A stretch of DNA of 64,000 nt from Actinomycetota bacterium (GCA_020636995.1 JACJWU010000002.1:248001-312000); one strand, 5' to 3'; positions 1 to 7,935 are shown, counted from the stretch's first letter. Made by a program: numbers and translations. Notes: generated from the letters alone by a model not told the origin.

Positions 1-421
1 CAAGACGGTCTTCGGCCGGGACAACACGATCAACACGTATCTGGACATCGAGATCGGCGGCAGTTGCATCGTGGCCGACTGGGTGTACGTGTGCGATTTC
101 GACCACGTCTCCGAGGACGTGAACCTTCCGATCAAGGATCAGGGCATCGTGAAGGCCCCGGTGCGCATCGGCCCGGACTGCTGGCTGGGAACCAAGGTCA
201 CCGTGACCCGGGGAACGATGGTCGGACCGGGGTGTGTGCTGGCTGCCAACTCCGTGGTGCGGGGGGCGATCCCGCCCAAGTCGGTCGTCGGGGGGGTGCC
301 CGGCCGCATCCTCAAGGACCGGCAGGCAGCCTACGACGCGGCCGCCGCCCGTCGGGAGGCGCTGGCCGACATCGCCCGCAAAACCCGGGTTGCCGCCGAG
401 GAGCACAGCCAGGGCGGCTGA
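1..421 (+). CDS. Hexapeptide-repeat (left-handed beta-helix) acyltransferase, 5' truncated
   Basis: The reading frame is open from the window edge (first full codon at base 2), so the start lies outside. The visible 139 residues show the hexapeptide rhythm of LbetaH acetyltransferases: DNTINTYLDIEIGG, then DWVYVCDFDH with the His typical of the active site, then VRIGPDCWLGTKVTVTRG and VGPGCVLAANSVVRGAIPP, ending in the usual VVGGVPGRILK exit helix. Family knowledge: such enzymes move an acetyl or acyl group from CoA to a sugar or amino acceptor in the cytoplasm. The acceptor cannot be read here. The next gene, 53 nt downstream, is an ATP-grasp ligase with its own promoter-like box, so the pair may or may not work together. 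The C-terminal tail (AAYDAAAARREALADIARK) is helical and charged. Confidence 0.85.
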   Translation, partial: KTVFGRDNTINTYLDIEIGGSCIVADWVYVCDFDHVSEDVNLPIKDQGIVKAPVRIGPDCWLGTKVTVTRGTMVGPGCVLAANSVVRGAIPPKSVVGGVPGRILKDRQAAYDAAAARREALADIARKTRVAAEEHSQGG

Positions 422-461
422 CGCGATCCGGCAAAGGTTCTGCGCGGCCACGCTTTCCGGC

Positions 462-467
462 TACCCT
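462..467 (+). promoter_or_regulatory. Candidate -10 box TACCCT of a leaderless promoter
   Basis: TACCCT ends 7 nt before the ATG at 475, the spacing expected if transcription starts on the start codon. The same arrangement (TACCCTGAT, then ATG) precedes lysA at 37667. No Shine-Dalgarno sequence lies between box and ATG. No convincing -35 box is visible. Confidence 0.45.
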
Positions 468-474
468 GATCGCC

Positions 475-1944
475 ATGACCGGGCACTCCGAATTCGAGGC
501 CCTCGAGGCGGCGCTGCCCGACATGGCGCGCACCTTCGTGGCCGACCAGAACGCCCCCCACTGTCTGGTGGTGGTGCCCAGCATGACCTTCAACCAGGAT
601 CTGCTGCGCAACGTGGTCGGCGTCGAGCACTACGAGGAACGCATGCTCGCCATGCTCCTGCAACTGCACACGCCGCAGATCCACGTCGTCTACTGCTCCA
701 GTGCGACCATCTCCGAGGAGATCGTCGAGTACTACCTGAGCCTGATCCCCGGGGTGCCCATGTCGCACTCGCGCCCGCGGCTCACCATGGTCAGTTGCGA
801 CGACCTGTCGCCCCGGCCGCTGACCGAGAAGTTGCTGGAACGTCCAGGCTGTCTGCGCCGGATCCATGACGAGTTGGCCCGTTCGAAAGCCGGCGCGATC
901 GTGTGCATGAACACCACAGACCTGGAGCGCAAACTGGCCGTCGAACTCGGGATCCCGCTGTTGGGCAACCCACCCGACCTGGACCACCTGGGCTCCAAGT
1001 CGGGCAGCCGGGAGATGTTCCGCGAGGCGGGCATCGACTTCCCCGCCGGCTTCGAGCATCTGCGGTCCATGGATGAGGTCGTGCAGGCGCTCGCGGCGCT
1101 GAAGCGTGACCACCCGGGCGTGCACACCGGCGTTGTCAAACTCGAGGAGGGGTTCTCGGGGGAGGGCAACGCGCTGTACCGCTACGAGCACGGCGAGGAC
1201 GAGGAGGCGATCCGTGCGGCCTTGCCGAAGCACCTGAAGTGCCAGGCTCCCGCGGAGACCTACGAGAGCTTCAGCGCCCGGTTCGAGATCATGGGAGGGA
1301 TCGTCGAGGAGTACGTGGACGGGGTGAGCGCCTCGCCGTCGGGCCAGGGGTACATCGGTCCGCTCGGGACGTTGCGTGCGCTGTCCACCCACGACCAGTT
1401 GCTCGGCGGGGCGGACGGGCAGGTGTTCGAAGGGTCCACGTTCCCGGCCGCGAAACGGTACCGGCGGCGCGTGCAGGACGACATGATGCAGGTGGGTGAG
1501 GTCCTGCAGGCCCGCGGTGCCAGGGGCCGCTTCGCGGTGGACTTCGTCGAGGCCGGCGACCGGTTGTGTGCGATCGAGATCAACCTGCGCAAGGGCGGAA
1601 CCACCCACCCCATGTTGACCATGGCGGTCATCACCGAGGGGCATTACGACCCGGTCACCGGCGTCTTCCGCTCGGGCAACGGCATGGAGAAGTGCTACTA
1701 CGCCACGGACAACCTGCGTGCCGACGAGTATCGCGGCATCCTGGTGGGCGAATTGCTCGACGCCGCCATCAACCGCCGACTGATCTTCGACCCGGTGACC
1801 GAGCGGGGGTGCGTCTTCCACATGCTCGGAGCGCTGTCGGAGTACGGCAAGGTCGGGGTCACCTGTATCGCCGACACGCTAGAAGAAGCGATCACGGATT
1901 ATCGTGCCGTGGTTGACATGATGGGCGAACTGAGCGCTCAATAG
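475..1944 (+). CDS. PGM1-type ATP-grasp peptide ligase
   Basis: The protein has 489 residues. It resembles the actinobacterial family annotated as peptide ligase PGM1-related, after the pheganomycin ligase. That family ligates amino acids or peptides using ATP through an acyl-phosphate. Visible signatures are an N-terminal Rossmann-like half (LVVVPSMTFN, HYEERMLAMLL, VVYCSSATI, LLERPGCLRRI), the family string LGSKSGSREMFREAGI, and an ATP-grasp core (VVKLEEGFSGEGNA, then FAVDFVEAG and AIEINLRKGGTTHP with the metal-binding Glu and Asn). The ATG at 475 was preferred to upstream in-frame codons because homologous sequence begins there and a TACCCT box precedes it by 7 nt. The substrate is unknown. 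It is preceded by an acyltransferase and followed after 14 nt by a small membrane protein. No peptide precursor gene was seen. Confidence 0.82.
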   Translation: MTGHSEFEALEAALPDMARTFVADQNAPHCLVVVPSMTFNQDLLRNVVGVEHYEERMLAMLLQLHTPQIHVVYCSSATISEEIVEYYLSLIPGVPMSHSRPRLTMVSCDDLSPRPLTEKLLERPGCLRRIHDELARSKAGAIVCMNTTDLERKLAVELGIPLLGNPPDLDHLGSKSGSREMFREAGIDFPAGFEHLRSMDEVVQALAALKRDHPGVHTGVVKLEEGFSGEGNALYRYEHGEDEEAIRAALPKHLKCQAPAETYESFSARFEIMGGIVEEYVDGVSASPSGQGYIGPLGTLRALSTHDQLLGGADGQVFEGSTFPAAKRYRRRVQDDMMQVGEVLQARGARGRFAVDFVEAGDRLCAIEINLRKGGTTHPMLTMAVITEGHYDPVTGVFRSGNGMEKCYYATDNLRADEYRGILVGELLDAAINRRLIFDPVTERGCVFHMLGALSEYGKVGVTCIADTLEEAITDYRAVVDMMGELSAQ

Positions 1945-1958
1945 GCCCGGGAGGCAGC

Positions 1959-2243
1959 ATGTGTGGATGTTTCGTCGTGGCGCTCGGCGCCTTCTTCCCC
2001 CGTATCGCCTTGGCGCTGCTTTGGCTGTTCGGTGACACGGTCGAGCGGGCTTTCGACAACAACTGGATCCTCCCGCTGCTCGGGTTGCTGTTCCTGCCGT
2101 ACACCACGCTGAGTTACGTGTTGCTGTACTGGTGGCTCGGCGAGGTGGTGGGCTTCACCTGGTTCTTCGTCATCCTGGCGTTCCTGATCGACATCGGCTC
2201 GTACGCCAGTTCCGCGCGGGCACGCAACTACAAAGCTGCGTGA
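1959..2243 (+). CDS. Small integral membrane protein, unknown function
   Basis: This 94-residue protein has three hydrophobic stretches: roughly residues 5-25, 36-58 and 63-80 (for example LGLLFLPYTTLSYVLLYWW and FTWFFVILAFLIDIG). A short basic tail, SSARARNYKAA, follows. A GGGAGG ribosome-binding site at 1949-1954 sits 4 nt before the ATG. It begins 14 nt after the ATP-grasp ligase gene and is probably co-transcribed with it. Proteins of this size and pattern (MCGCFVVALGAFFPRI) are common in actinobacteria, but I know of no assigned role. It is followed directly by the 19-bp repeat array. Confidence 0.7.
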   Translation: MCGCFVVALGAFFPRIALALLWLFGDTVERAFDNNWILPLLGLLFLPYTTLSYVLLYWWLGEVVGFTWFFVILAFLIDIGSYASSARARNYKAA

Positions 2244-2272
2244 TTCCGGCGCTCTGCCCTGCGCCGTCGCGC

Positions 2273-2426
2273 AGGGGTGGGGTTCGTGCAGGTAGATGGG
2301 GTTCGTGCAGGTAGATGGGGTTCGTCGGGCGCTGAACCCCATCGATCTACCTGAACCCCATCGATCTACCTGAACCCCATCGGTCTACCTGAACCCCACC
2401 GATCGACCTGAACCCCACCGGACGGA
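2273..2426. repeat. R1 element: array of 19-bp units, direct then inverted
   Basis: Two to three forward units (GTAGATGGGGTTCGTGCAG at 2292-2310 and a variant at 2311-2329, with a partial one just before) are followed by inverted units. These are CTGAACCCCATCGATCTAC at 2332-2350 and 2351-2369, and variants starting at 2370, 2389 and 2408. All steps are exactly 19 nt. Forward and inverted halves can pair over tens of bases. The element fills the gap between the convergent membrane-protein and glycosyltransferase genes and stops at the stop codon of the latter. It could serve as a bidirectional terminator. A degenerate relative with the same 19-nt step is at 16571-16626. Confidence 0.85.
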
Positions 2427-3623
2427 TCACAGCACCGGGTTCGGCGGCGCCGCCAATCTCCGCGGCGGCCGGACTGCCCGACGGGTCCGCGAGTAGACCT
2501 CGTCCGTGCGTGCCGCGATCCGTTCCCAGCTGTAGTGGGGCAGCGCCGCGGCAGCGGTGTCCCGGCGACGGGCAGTCTCGACCGGATCGGCCAGCGCCGC
2601 CAGAATCTGCGTGGCCAGATCCGCGGGATCGTTGGGCCGGCTCCGGCGGCCACGATCGTCGGTGACGAACTCAGCGAGCCCCCCGGTGTCGCCGACCACG
2701 AGCGGCACCCCCGCGGCGGCCGCCTCCAGGGCGACGATGCCGAACGGCTCGTACGAACTCGGTGCAATGACCAGGTCCGAACTGGCGTAGACGTCCGCGA
2801 GGGTCTGCTCATCGACGTGCCCCAGCAGTTCCACGGTCCCGTCGAGCCCAGCCGCGGTCACAGCCTCTGCGATGGCGTCCCCCTGGCCGCCGGTGCCGAC
2901 CATGCGCAGGCGAGCGCCAGGATGCTCAACGAGTACGGCCGGCATCGCCTCGACCGCCGTGAACACGCCCTTCTCCCACTCAAGTCGCCCCACGAACGTG
3001 ATCCGCGGGCTGCCCTCCAGCAGTCGAGGGCCGATCGGGCCCGGCGCCGGACGCTCTCCGGGATCGATCCCGTTCGGGATCACGGTGATCTTCGTGGGGG
3101 AGGTCTCATGCGCCCGGTGCACCTCGTCGGCCATGGCGGCTGAGCAGACGATCACAGCATCGGCGTCGTCGACCAGCCATTGCTCGACGAGGTGCACGCT
3201 GCGGGACACGATGTCCGGCAACCAACCCGAATGGCGCCCGGCCTCGGTCGCGTGCACTGTCGCGACCAGCGGCACATCGAGGGCAGCCGCCGTTGACGCG
3301 CCCGCTCGCGCGACCACCCAATCGTGGGCGTGGACGATATCGACGTCGCGCACGTCGGTGGCCGCCTGCCCGATCCTGGCGTCCAGAGCCCCGACCCAGG
3401 TCAGCAGGGACGGAAGGTGGTAGGGAAACGGTCCATCGGGATCCACCCGGAGCACCTCGACACCCGCCGCGGTCTCGACCGCTGGCGCCTCGGGCGGACG
3501 CTGAGTGACGACCGTGACCTGGTCGCCGCGCGCGGCCTGCGCAGCAGCCAGTGCTGGCACGTGGCGGCCGATCCCGCCGTACACCAGCGGTGGGTACTCC
3601 CATGTCAGATGCAGGATGTGCAC
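2427..3623 (-). CDS. GT4 glycosyltransferase, Rv3032-like alpha-glucan synthase
   Basis: The 398-residue protein starts at GTG 3623 with HILHLTWEYPPLVYGGIGRH, the N-terminal motif of glycogen-synthase-like GT4 enzymes. It carries the GT-B C-terminal signature FVGRLEWEKGV and the donor-site E-x7-E motif in SSYEPFGIVALEAAAAG. In M. tuberculosis the equivalent gene Rv3032 makes alpha-1,4-glucan used for methylglucose lipopolysaccharide and glycogen-like polymers. That it does so here is inferred from sequence and identical gene order. The start overlaps the stop of the GH57 gene by one base (TAGTG), so translation is probably coupled. Its stop abuts the R1 repeat array. The nucleotide-sugar donor cannot be read from sequence. 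Confidence 0.85.
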   Translation of the reverse strand: MHILHLTWEYPPLVYGGIGRHVPALAAAQAARGDQVTVVTQRPPEAPAVETAAGVEVLRVDPDGPFPYHLPSLLTWVGALDARIGQAATDVRDVDIVHAHDWVVARAGASTAAALDVPLVATVHATEAGRHSGWLPDIVSRSVHLVEQWLVDDADAVIVCSAAMADEVHRAHETSPTKITVIPNGIDPGERPAPGPIGPRLLEGSPRITFVGRLEWEKGVFTAVEAMPAVLVEHPGARLRMVGTGGQGDAIAEAVTAAGLDGTVELLGHVDEQTLADVYASSDLVIAPSSYEPFGIVALEAAAAGVPLVVGDTGGLAEFVTDDRGRRSRPNDPADLATQILAALADPVETARRRDTAAAALPHYSWERIAARTDEVYSRTRRAVRPPRRLAAPPNPVL

Positions 3624-5056
3624 TACAACAACCGTGGGTCGAGGTGGGGGAAAGGCCGCTCGGGCAGCGCGTCGACCTGCCGGTCGGTCTCGATCGCGTG
3701 GGCCAGTCGCTCGAAGGCGTGGTGGTGGCCGTCGTGGCGCTCCCGCGCGTAGCCCGCCGCACTGTCCTTGCTCACCATGAACGCCCAGTCGCTGGACAGC
3801 GCCAACAGGGCCTGTGTCGCAAGGTCGACCTGCCGCGGATCCCGGGCTGCCGTGTCGGCCAGTTTCAGCCATCGCCGCACGAGGTCCTCGTTGTCATCGA
3901 CCATGTCCGCCACCTGCGGTCCCGCCCAGACCCGGAAGTCCTTGCCCGTTCCCCAGGAGCCCGGCTCGGGGCCGATCCGGCCGGCGACGGCGGTGCGGGC
4001 TCCGGTCAGCGTCGTCACCTCGATCCCGGCTTGCGGCAGCAGGGTCAGTACCTGTTCCAGCCAGGCCGGCCCCTCGTGCCACCAGTGCCCGAACAACTCC
4101 GTGTCATACGCCGCGACCACGAGCGGGTCCGGCCGCTGCGCGGACAACTCCAGCAGTCGGGTCCGGACCACTTCGACGAAGTCGAGCGCGTCGCGGCGTA
4201 CGGCCGCGGCCGCCAGCGCCTCGTCGTACGGCGCCTTGTCCTCGCCGTGGACATGTGCCGACGTCACCCGCCGGGTGCGGAAGCCGTTGGCATCGACCAC
4301 GTGGAAGTCGCGGTACTCGTGATGGCCCGGATATCCCTTGCGCGGCGACCATACGCGGTAGGTGACCTCGAGGTCGCGGCCGAACGCGATCACGTCGGAG
4401 TCCCCGACCGTCCAGGCGCTGTGGGTGGGTCGCCCGACGTGCAGCATCGTGGGCCCGTCCATGAGGAAATGCCCGATGCCGACTCGCTGGTAGAGGTCCT
4501 CAAGGCCGGGCCGGTAACCGCACTCCGGTGCCCAGATCCCGGCCGCCGGTGCGCCGAATCGGATCGTGTGTTCATCCAGGCCTGTGCGCAGGGCGAACGC
4601 TGCCGCACGCTCGTCGAGCAGTGGCTGGAAGGGATGGGACGCCGGGCCCGACAACAGTTCGATGACCCCGGCGTCGGCGAGGTCGCGCAGGGCGGGGGAG
4701 AAGCCTGCCCGGTAACGCCCTTCCAGGGCCGCCAGGGTGTCCTGCGCCGCGGCGGCCTCGCGCCGAGACGCCACCGGATCATCGAGTTCCTGGGTCCGCC
4801 ACAGCCAGTCAGCGATCCAACTGCGGGTGCCGTCCAGACAGTACGGGTCGTCCAGTTGTGCTGCCAGCACTGGCGTGACGCCGACGGTGACGAGGCTGCG
4901 CCCACCGGCATCGGCAAGCCGGCGCAAGGTGTCCACGACCGGGACGTAACTGCTGGCGATCGCTTGGTTGAGCCATTCCTCGCCGACCGGCCACCGGCCG
5001 TGCCCGCGCAGCCAGGGCAGATGGCTGTGCAGGACCAGTGCGAACCGCCCGATCAT
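3623..5056 (-). CDS. GH57 1,4-alpha-glucan branching enzyme, Rv3031-like
   Basis: The 477-residue protein shows the GH57 conserved regions in order. These are LHSHLPW near the N-terminus (region 1), GIWAPECGYRPGLEDL with the nucleophile Glu (region 3), and AAYDTELFGHWWHEG with the acid/base Asp (region 4). The downstream helical domain is typical of GH57 branching enzymes. These enzymes cut an alpha-1,4 chain and rejoin it as an alpha-1,6 branch. ATG 5056 was chosen because MIGRFALVLHSHLPW is the usual N-terminus and because it overlaps the methyltransferase stop as ATGA. With the flanking GT4 and methyltransferase it matches the order Rv3030-Rv3031-Rv3032, proposed to act in methylated glucan synthesis. 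Confidence 0.87.
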   Translation of the reverse strand: MIGRFALVLHSHLPWLRGHGRWPVGEEWLNQAIASSYVPVVDTLRRLADAGGRSLVTVGVTPVLAAQLDDPYCLDGTRSWIADWLWRTQELDDPVASRREAAAAQDTLAALEGRYRAGFSPALRDLADAGVIELLSGPASHPFQPLLDERAAAFALRTGLDEHTIRFGAPAAGIWAPECGYRPGLEDLYQRVGIGHFLMDGPTMLHVGRPTHSAWTVGDSDVIAFGRDLEVTYRVWSPRKGYPGHHEYRDFHVVDANGFRTRRVTSAHVHGEDKAPYDEALAAAAVRRDALDFVEVVRTRLLELSAQRPDPLVVAAYDTELFGHWWHEGPAWLEQVLTLLPQAGIEVTTLTGARTAVAGRIGPEPGSWGTGKDFRVWAGPQVADMVDDNEDLVRRWLKLADTAARDPRQVDLATQALLALSSDWAFMVSKDSAAGYARERHDGHHHAFERLAHAIETDRQVDALPERPFPHLDPRLL

Positions 5057-5763
5057 GAGGCCACCACCACGAGGTCCAGGCTGGTGTCCAGATCGGCGTC
5101 GGTGATCAGGAAGTCGTCGGTGCGCACGCCCGCGACGAACGCCTCGAGTTCGCCGGGCCAGGTCCCGGACAGTGCCGCCTCGATCTGTTCGGTGATGATC
5201 CCCGGGCGGGCGGCCAGGCGCGGGCCGTGCCGCACACCGAACATGGCGATGTCGCGGAACCCTGCCTCGCGCACGAGCCCGTGCAGTTGGTCGGCGTCGA
5301 ACTCCTCGACGTGGAAGGGGTTGGTGGGCTTCTCGCCACGGCGCAGTCCCGGTGAGAACGTCAGCCGGTTCGGTGTGCTCAGGCAGGTCCACGTGGCGAT
5401 CCGACGGACCTCGGCGAGGAAGTGCCGCAGATCCCACAGGTGCTCGATGACCTGCAGGCTCACGACCGCGTCGACGGCGCTGAAGGGCAGGGCTGCGAGA
5501 TTGGCTCGCACATGGGGCAGGGGGTAGGTCGCGGCGCTGTGCTCGATCGCGGCCTGGTCGTAGTCGACCGCGACGACGCGCCCGCCCGCCTGGTGCAGGA
5601 TCCGGGCGCCGTAGCCCTCGCCGGATCCCGCCTCCACCACGCGCTGACCCGTGCACCGCGGCGCGAGCCACCGGTACACGACCTCGTGGCGGGCGAACCA
5701 GTACTGTTCCCGGGCGATCCCGGGCACTGTCCGTTCGCCGGTCAGCGGCAGGGAGGAGGGCAC
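5053..5763 (-). CDS. SAM-dependent methyltransferase, Rv3030-like
   Basis: The 236-residue class I methyltransferase shows the SAM-binding loop VVEAGSGEGYGARIL (motif I), VVAVDYDQAAIEHS (motif II) and VVSLQVIEHLWD. The N-terminus PLTGERTVPGI is characteristic of the Rv3030 group. Its position ahead of the GH57 and GT4 genes suggests it methylates a glucan or a precursor, but no experiment or residue shows the acceptor. I chose GTG 5763. An in-frame ATG at 5808 would add 15 residues, yet it lies inside the palindrome of the divergent etfB promoter region. First gene of a three-gene minus-strand operon with 4-nt and 1-nt overlaps. Confidence 0.8.
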   Translation of the reverse strand: MPSSLPLTGERTVPGIAREQYWFARHEVVYRWLAPRCTGQRVVEAGSGEGYGARILHQAGGRVVAVDYDQAAIEHSAATYPLPHVRANLAALPFSAVDAVVSLQVIEHLWDLRHFLAEVRRIATWTCLSTPNRLTFSPGLRRGEKPTNPFHVEEFDADQLHGLVREAGFRDIAMFGVRHGPRLAARPGIITEQIEAALSGTWPGELEAFVAGVRTDDFLITDADLDTSLDLVVVAS

Positions 5764-5807
5764 GCACTCCAGGCTACGGCGAGGGGTAGGGGGCAGGGCT
5801 GGCGCCA

Positions 5808-5827
5808 TTACTACTGGCGAGTAACAT
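5808..5827 (+). promoter_or_regulatory. Candidate operator and -10 box for etfBA
   Basis: The palindrome TACT-GGCG-AGTA lies at 5812-5823, with a second TTACT half at 5808-5812 giving TTACT...AGTAA. TAACAT (5822-5827) fits a -10 box overlapping the right half. A TetR-type regulator of fatty-acid oxidation would be a natural binder for an ETF operon, but that is inference. Confidence 0.4.
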
Positions 5828-5881
5828 TGGAACAAGTGCCGGTGAACCGGCAACGCGCATCCGAGGAGGTCGACCGCGCCC

Positions 5882-6664
5882 ATGAAGATCGTCGTCTGCG
5901 TCAAGCAGGTTCCCGACACCTGGTCGGAGAAGAAGCTGGACCCGGCCACGAAGACCCTTGACCGGGCCTCCGTGGACGGTGTCATGAACGAACTCGACGA
6001 GTACGCCGTCGAAGAAGCCCTGAAGATCGCCGAGGCCACCAGTGGTGAGGTCGTCGTGCTGTCAATGGGTCCCGAGCAGTCCACCGAGACCATCCGCAAG
6101 GCGCTGAGCATGGGCGCCGACGCCGGCATCCACATCCTGGACGACGGCTTGGCCGGTTCCGACGCCGTCGCCACGTCGCTGGCGATCGCGAAGGTCATCG
6201 AGGGCCGCGGCGCCGACCTGGTGATCTTCGGTTCGGAGTCCACCGACGCGCGCATGAGCGTGGTCCCCGCGATGGTGGCCGAGCGTCTCGGCCTTCCGCA
6301 GCTGACCTTCGCCAATAAGGTCGAGGCCCCCGGCGATGGCACGGTCAAGGCCCACCGCCTCACCGACTACGGTTACGACGTCGTCGAGGCCAGCACGCCG
6401 GCGGTGATCTCCGTGGTCGAGAAGATCAACGAGCCCCGCTACCCGTCCTTCAAGGGCATCATGGCCGCGAAGAAGAAGCCGGTCGAGACCATCTCGCTGG
6501 CCGATGCCGGCATCGAGTCCGCCTCGGTGGGCCTCGGCGCCGCGTGGAGCGAGGTGGCCGAGTTCGCCGACGCTCCGGCCCGTGCCGCGGGCACGATCGT
6601 CACCGACGAGGGCGACGGCGGCACCAAGATCGCCGACTACCTGTCCGAGCAGAAGTTCATCTAG
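5882..6664 (+). CDS. etfB: Electron transfer flavoprotein beta subunit
   Basis: The 260-residue protein begins MKIVVCVKQVPDT and contains MNELDEYAVEEALKI and LGLPQLTFANKVE, all characteristic of EtfB (FixA). EtfB binds AMP and, with EtfA, accepts electrons from acyl-CoA dehydrogenases and passes them to ETF-quinone oxidoreductase or, in bifurcating types, to other partners. The signature region near residues 120-160 is intact. A GAGGAGG ribosome-binding site precedes the ATG. etfA starts 15 nt downstream. The pair is divergent from the glucan operon exactly as Rv3029c/Rv3028c are from Rv3030-Rv3032 in mycobacteria. A palindrome about 60 nt upstream may control it. Confidence 0.95.
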   Translation: MKIVVCVKQVPDTWSEKKLDPATKTLDRASVDGVMNELDEYAVEEALKIAEATSGEVVVLSMGPEQSTETIRKALSMGADAGIHILDDGLAGSDAVATSLAIAKVIEGRGADLVIFGSESTDARMSVVPAMVAERLGLPQLTFANKVEAPGDGTVKAHRLTDYGYDVVEASTPAVISVVEKINEPRYPSFKGIMAAKKKPVETISLADAGIESASVGLGAAWSEVAEFADAPARAAGTIVTDEGDGGTKIADYLSEQKFI

Positions 6665-6679
6665 GGAGAACGAACAACA

Positions 6680-7633
6680 ATGGCTGAGATCCTGGTACTC
6701 GTCGACCACGTCGACGGCTCGGTGAAGAAGACCACCCTCGAACTGCTGACGCTTGCCCGCTCGCTGGGCGAGCCGTCGGCGGTGTTCATCGGCGGTGGCA
6801 TCGACAGCGCTGCGGCCACCCTGGCCGAGTACGGCGCGGCGAACATCTACGTCGCCGACGCCGACGACCTCACCGGCTACGTGGTCGCCCCCAAGGCCGA
6901 ACTGCTCGCACAGTTGGTCGCCGAGAAGTCGCCGGCCGCCGTGCTCATCACCTCGAACGCCGAGGGCAAGGAGATCGCCGGTCGCCTGGCGATCAAGGCC
7001 AACAGCGGTGTGATCACGGATGCGGTGGGCGTCAGCGCTGACCTCGTGGCCACCCAGTCGATCTTCGGTGGCTCCACGATCGTGCAGTCCAAGGTCGCGC
7101 AGGGCACCCCGATCATCACGGTGCGCCCGAACTCGACCGCTCCCGAGGCTGCTCCCGCAGCCGGTGCGCGCAGCGACGTGAGTGTTGCGCTGAGCGCCAC
7201 TGCGACCGGTGCGAAGATCGTCGACCGCGTGACGGAGGAGAAGGGCGCGCGTCCCGAGCTCACCGAGGCCGCGATCGTGGTCTCCGGTGGTCGTGGTGTG
7301 GGCGGCCCGGAGGGCTTCGAGGTCATCGAGAAGCTCGCCGACTCCCTCGGTGCCGCAGTTGGTGCCTCGCGTGCCGCGACTGACGCCGGTTGGTACCCCC
7401 ACCAGTTCCAGGTGGGCCAGACCGGCAAAACCGTTTCGCCGCAGCTGTACATCGCCAACGGCATCTCCGGGGCGATCCAGCACCGCGCCGGTATGCAGAC
7501 CTCGAAGACGATCATTGTGGTCAACAAGGACCCCGAGGCCCCGATCTTCGAGCTCGCGGACTACGGCGTGGTGGGCGACCTGTTCACCGTCGTCCCGCAG
7601 TTGACCGACGAGATCGGCAAGCGCAAGGGCTGA
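6680..7633 (+). CDS. etfA: Electron transfer flavoprotein alpha subunit
   Basis: The 317-residue protein begins MAEILVLVDHVDG. It carries the FAD-binding C-terminal domain of EtfA: VVSGGRGVGGPEGFEVIEKLAD, VGASRAATDAGWYPHQFQVGQTGKTV and LYIANGISGAIQHRAGM, ending in IIVVNKDPEAPIFELADYGVVGD. These are the strings that define the family, so the assignment is firm. It forms the heterodimer with EtfB and holds the redox FAD. Translation begins 15 nt after etfB. A strong GC-rich hairpin 12 nt beyond the stop codon (7645-7684) should end the transcript. Confidence 0.95.
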   Translation: MAEILVLVDHVDGSVKKTTLELLTLARSLGEPSAVFIGGGIDSAAATLAEYGAANIYVADADDLTGYVVAPKAELLAQLVAEKSPAAVLITSNAEGKEIAGRLAIKANSGVITDAVGVSADLVATQSIFGGSTIVQSKVAQGTPIITVRPNSTAPEAAPAAGARSDVSVALSATATGAKIVDRVTEEKGARPELTEAAIVVSGGRGVGGPEGFEVIEKLADSLGAAVGASRAATDAGWYPHQFQVGQTGKTVSPQLYIANGISGAIQHRAGMQTSKTIIVVNKDPEAPIFELADYGVVGDLFTVVPQLTDEIGKRKG

Positions 7634-7644
7634 GCCCAATCGAC

Positions 7645-7684
7645 GAAGTCCCGCCGCCCACCGCATCCCGGGCGGCGGGACTTC
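7645..7684 (+). terminator. Terminator-like hairpin after etfA
   Basis: GAAGTCCCGCCGCCC (7645-7659) pairs perfectly with 7670-7684 across a 10-nt loop. There is no run of T, as is common in high-GC actinobacteria. Confidence 0.7.
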
Positions 7685-7705
7685 TGCGTTCTCGCACCGA
7701 GCCCT

Positions 7706-7794
7706 GGCCCCATCCGTGAGCACTTCGACGATCCGTTAGCCATCTGGAGTTGATGAAGCGCTCCCGGATTTCCGAAGTGCTCACGGATGGGGCC
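7706..7794. repeat. R2 element, copy 1
   Basis: The 77-bp core (7712-7788) holds four 10-mers: ATCCGTGAGC (7712), ATCCGTTAGC (7731), GCTCCCGGAT (7760) and GCTCACGGAT (7779). The outer arms extend to a perfect 22-bp inverted repeat (7706-7727 with 7773-7794). Copies 2 (33995) and 3 (48453) share the exact spacing of 19, 29 and 19 nt. It lies between etfA and the MBOAT gene, where no gene is seen across 7634-7935. Confidence 0.85.
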
Positions 7795-7877
7795 GGGGGC
7801 CAGCTGGGGCGTGGACCCGCGACCCGCCGCGCGCGCCTGCAGGGGATTGTCCGAACCGCGGGTTAGCCTCGCGGTAA

Positions 7878-7906
7878 GTCACGCGACTTCTTCCCCATCG
7901 CGTGAC
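7878..7906 (+). promoter_or_regulatory. 9-bp inverted repeat in the MBOAT leader
   Basis: GTCACGCGA (7878-7886) and TCGCGTGAC (7898-7906) are perfect inverted repeats 30 nt before the GTG start. A TAGCCT at 7864-7869 could be a -10 box, which would put the hairpin at the very 5' end of the mRNA. It could equally be an operator. The sequence does not decide. Confidence 0.35.
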
Positions 7907-7935
7907 CCCTGTATTGGCTGTCCGAGGGGTGTCAC

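Noticed and set aside
2332..2426. Possible CRISPR array of 19-bp repeats
   Set aside because: Units are directly adjacent with no spacers, and an inverted set lies beside them.
3551..5527. 658-codon plus-strand frame opposite the GT4 and GH57 genes
   Set aside because: Antisense shadow of two well-recognised enzymes. The composition is unnatural and there are no motifs.
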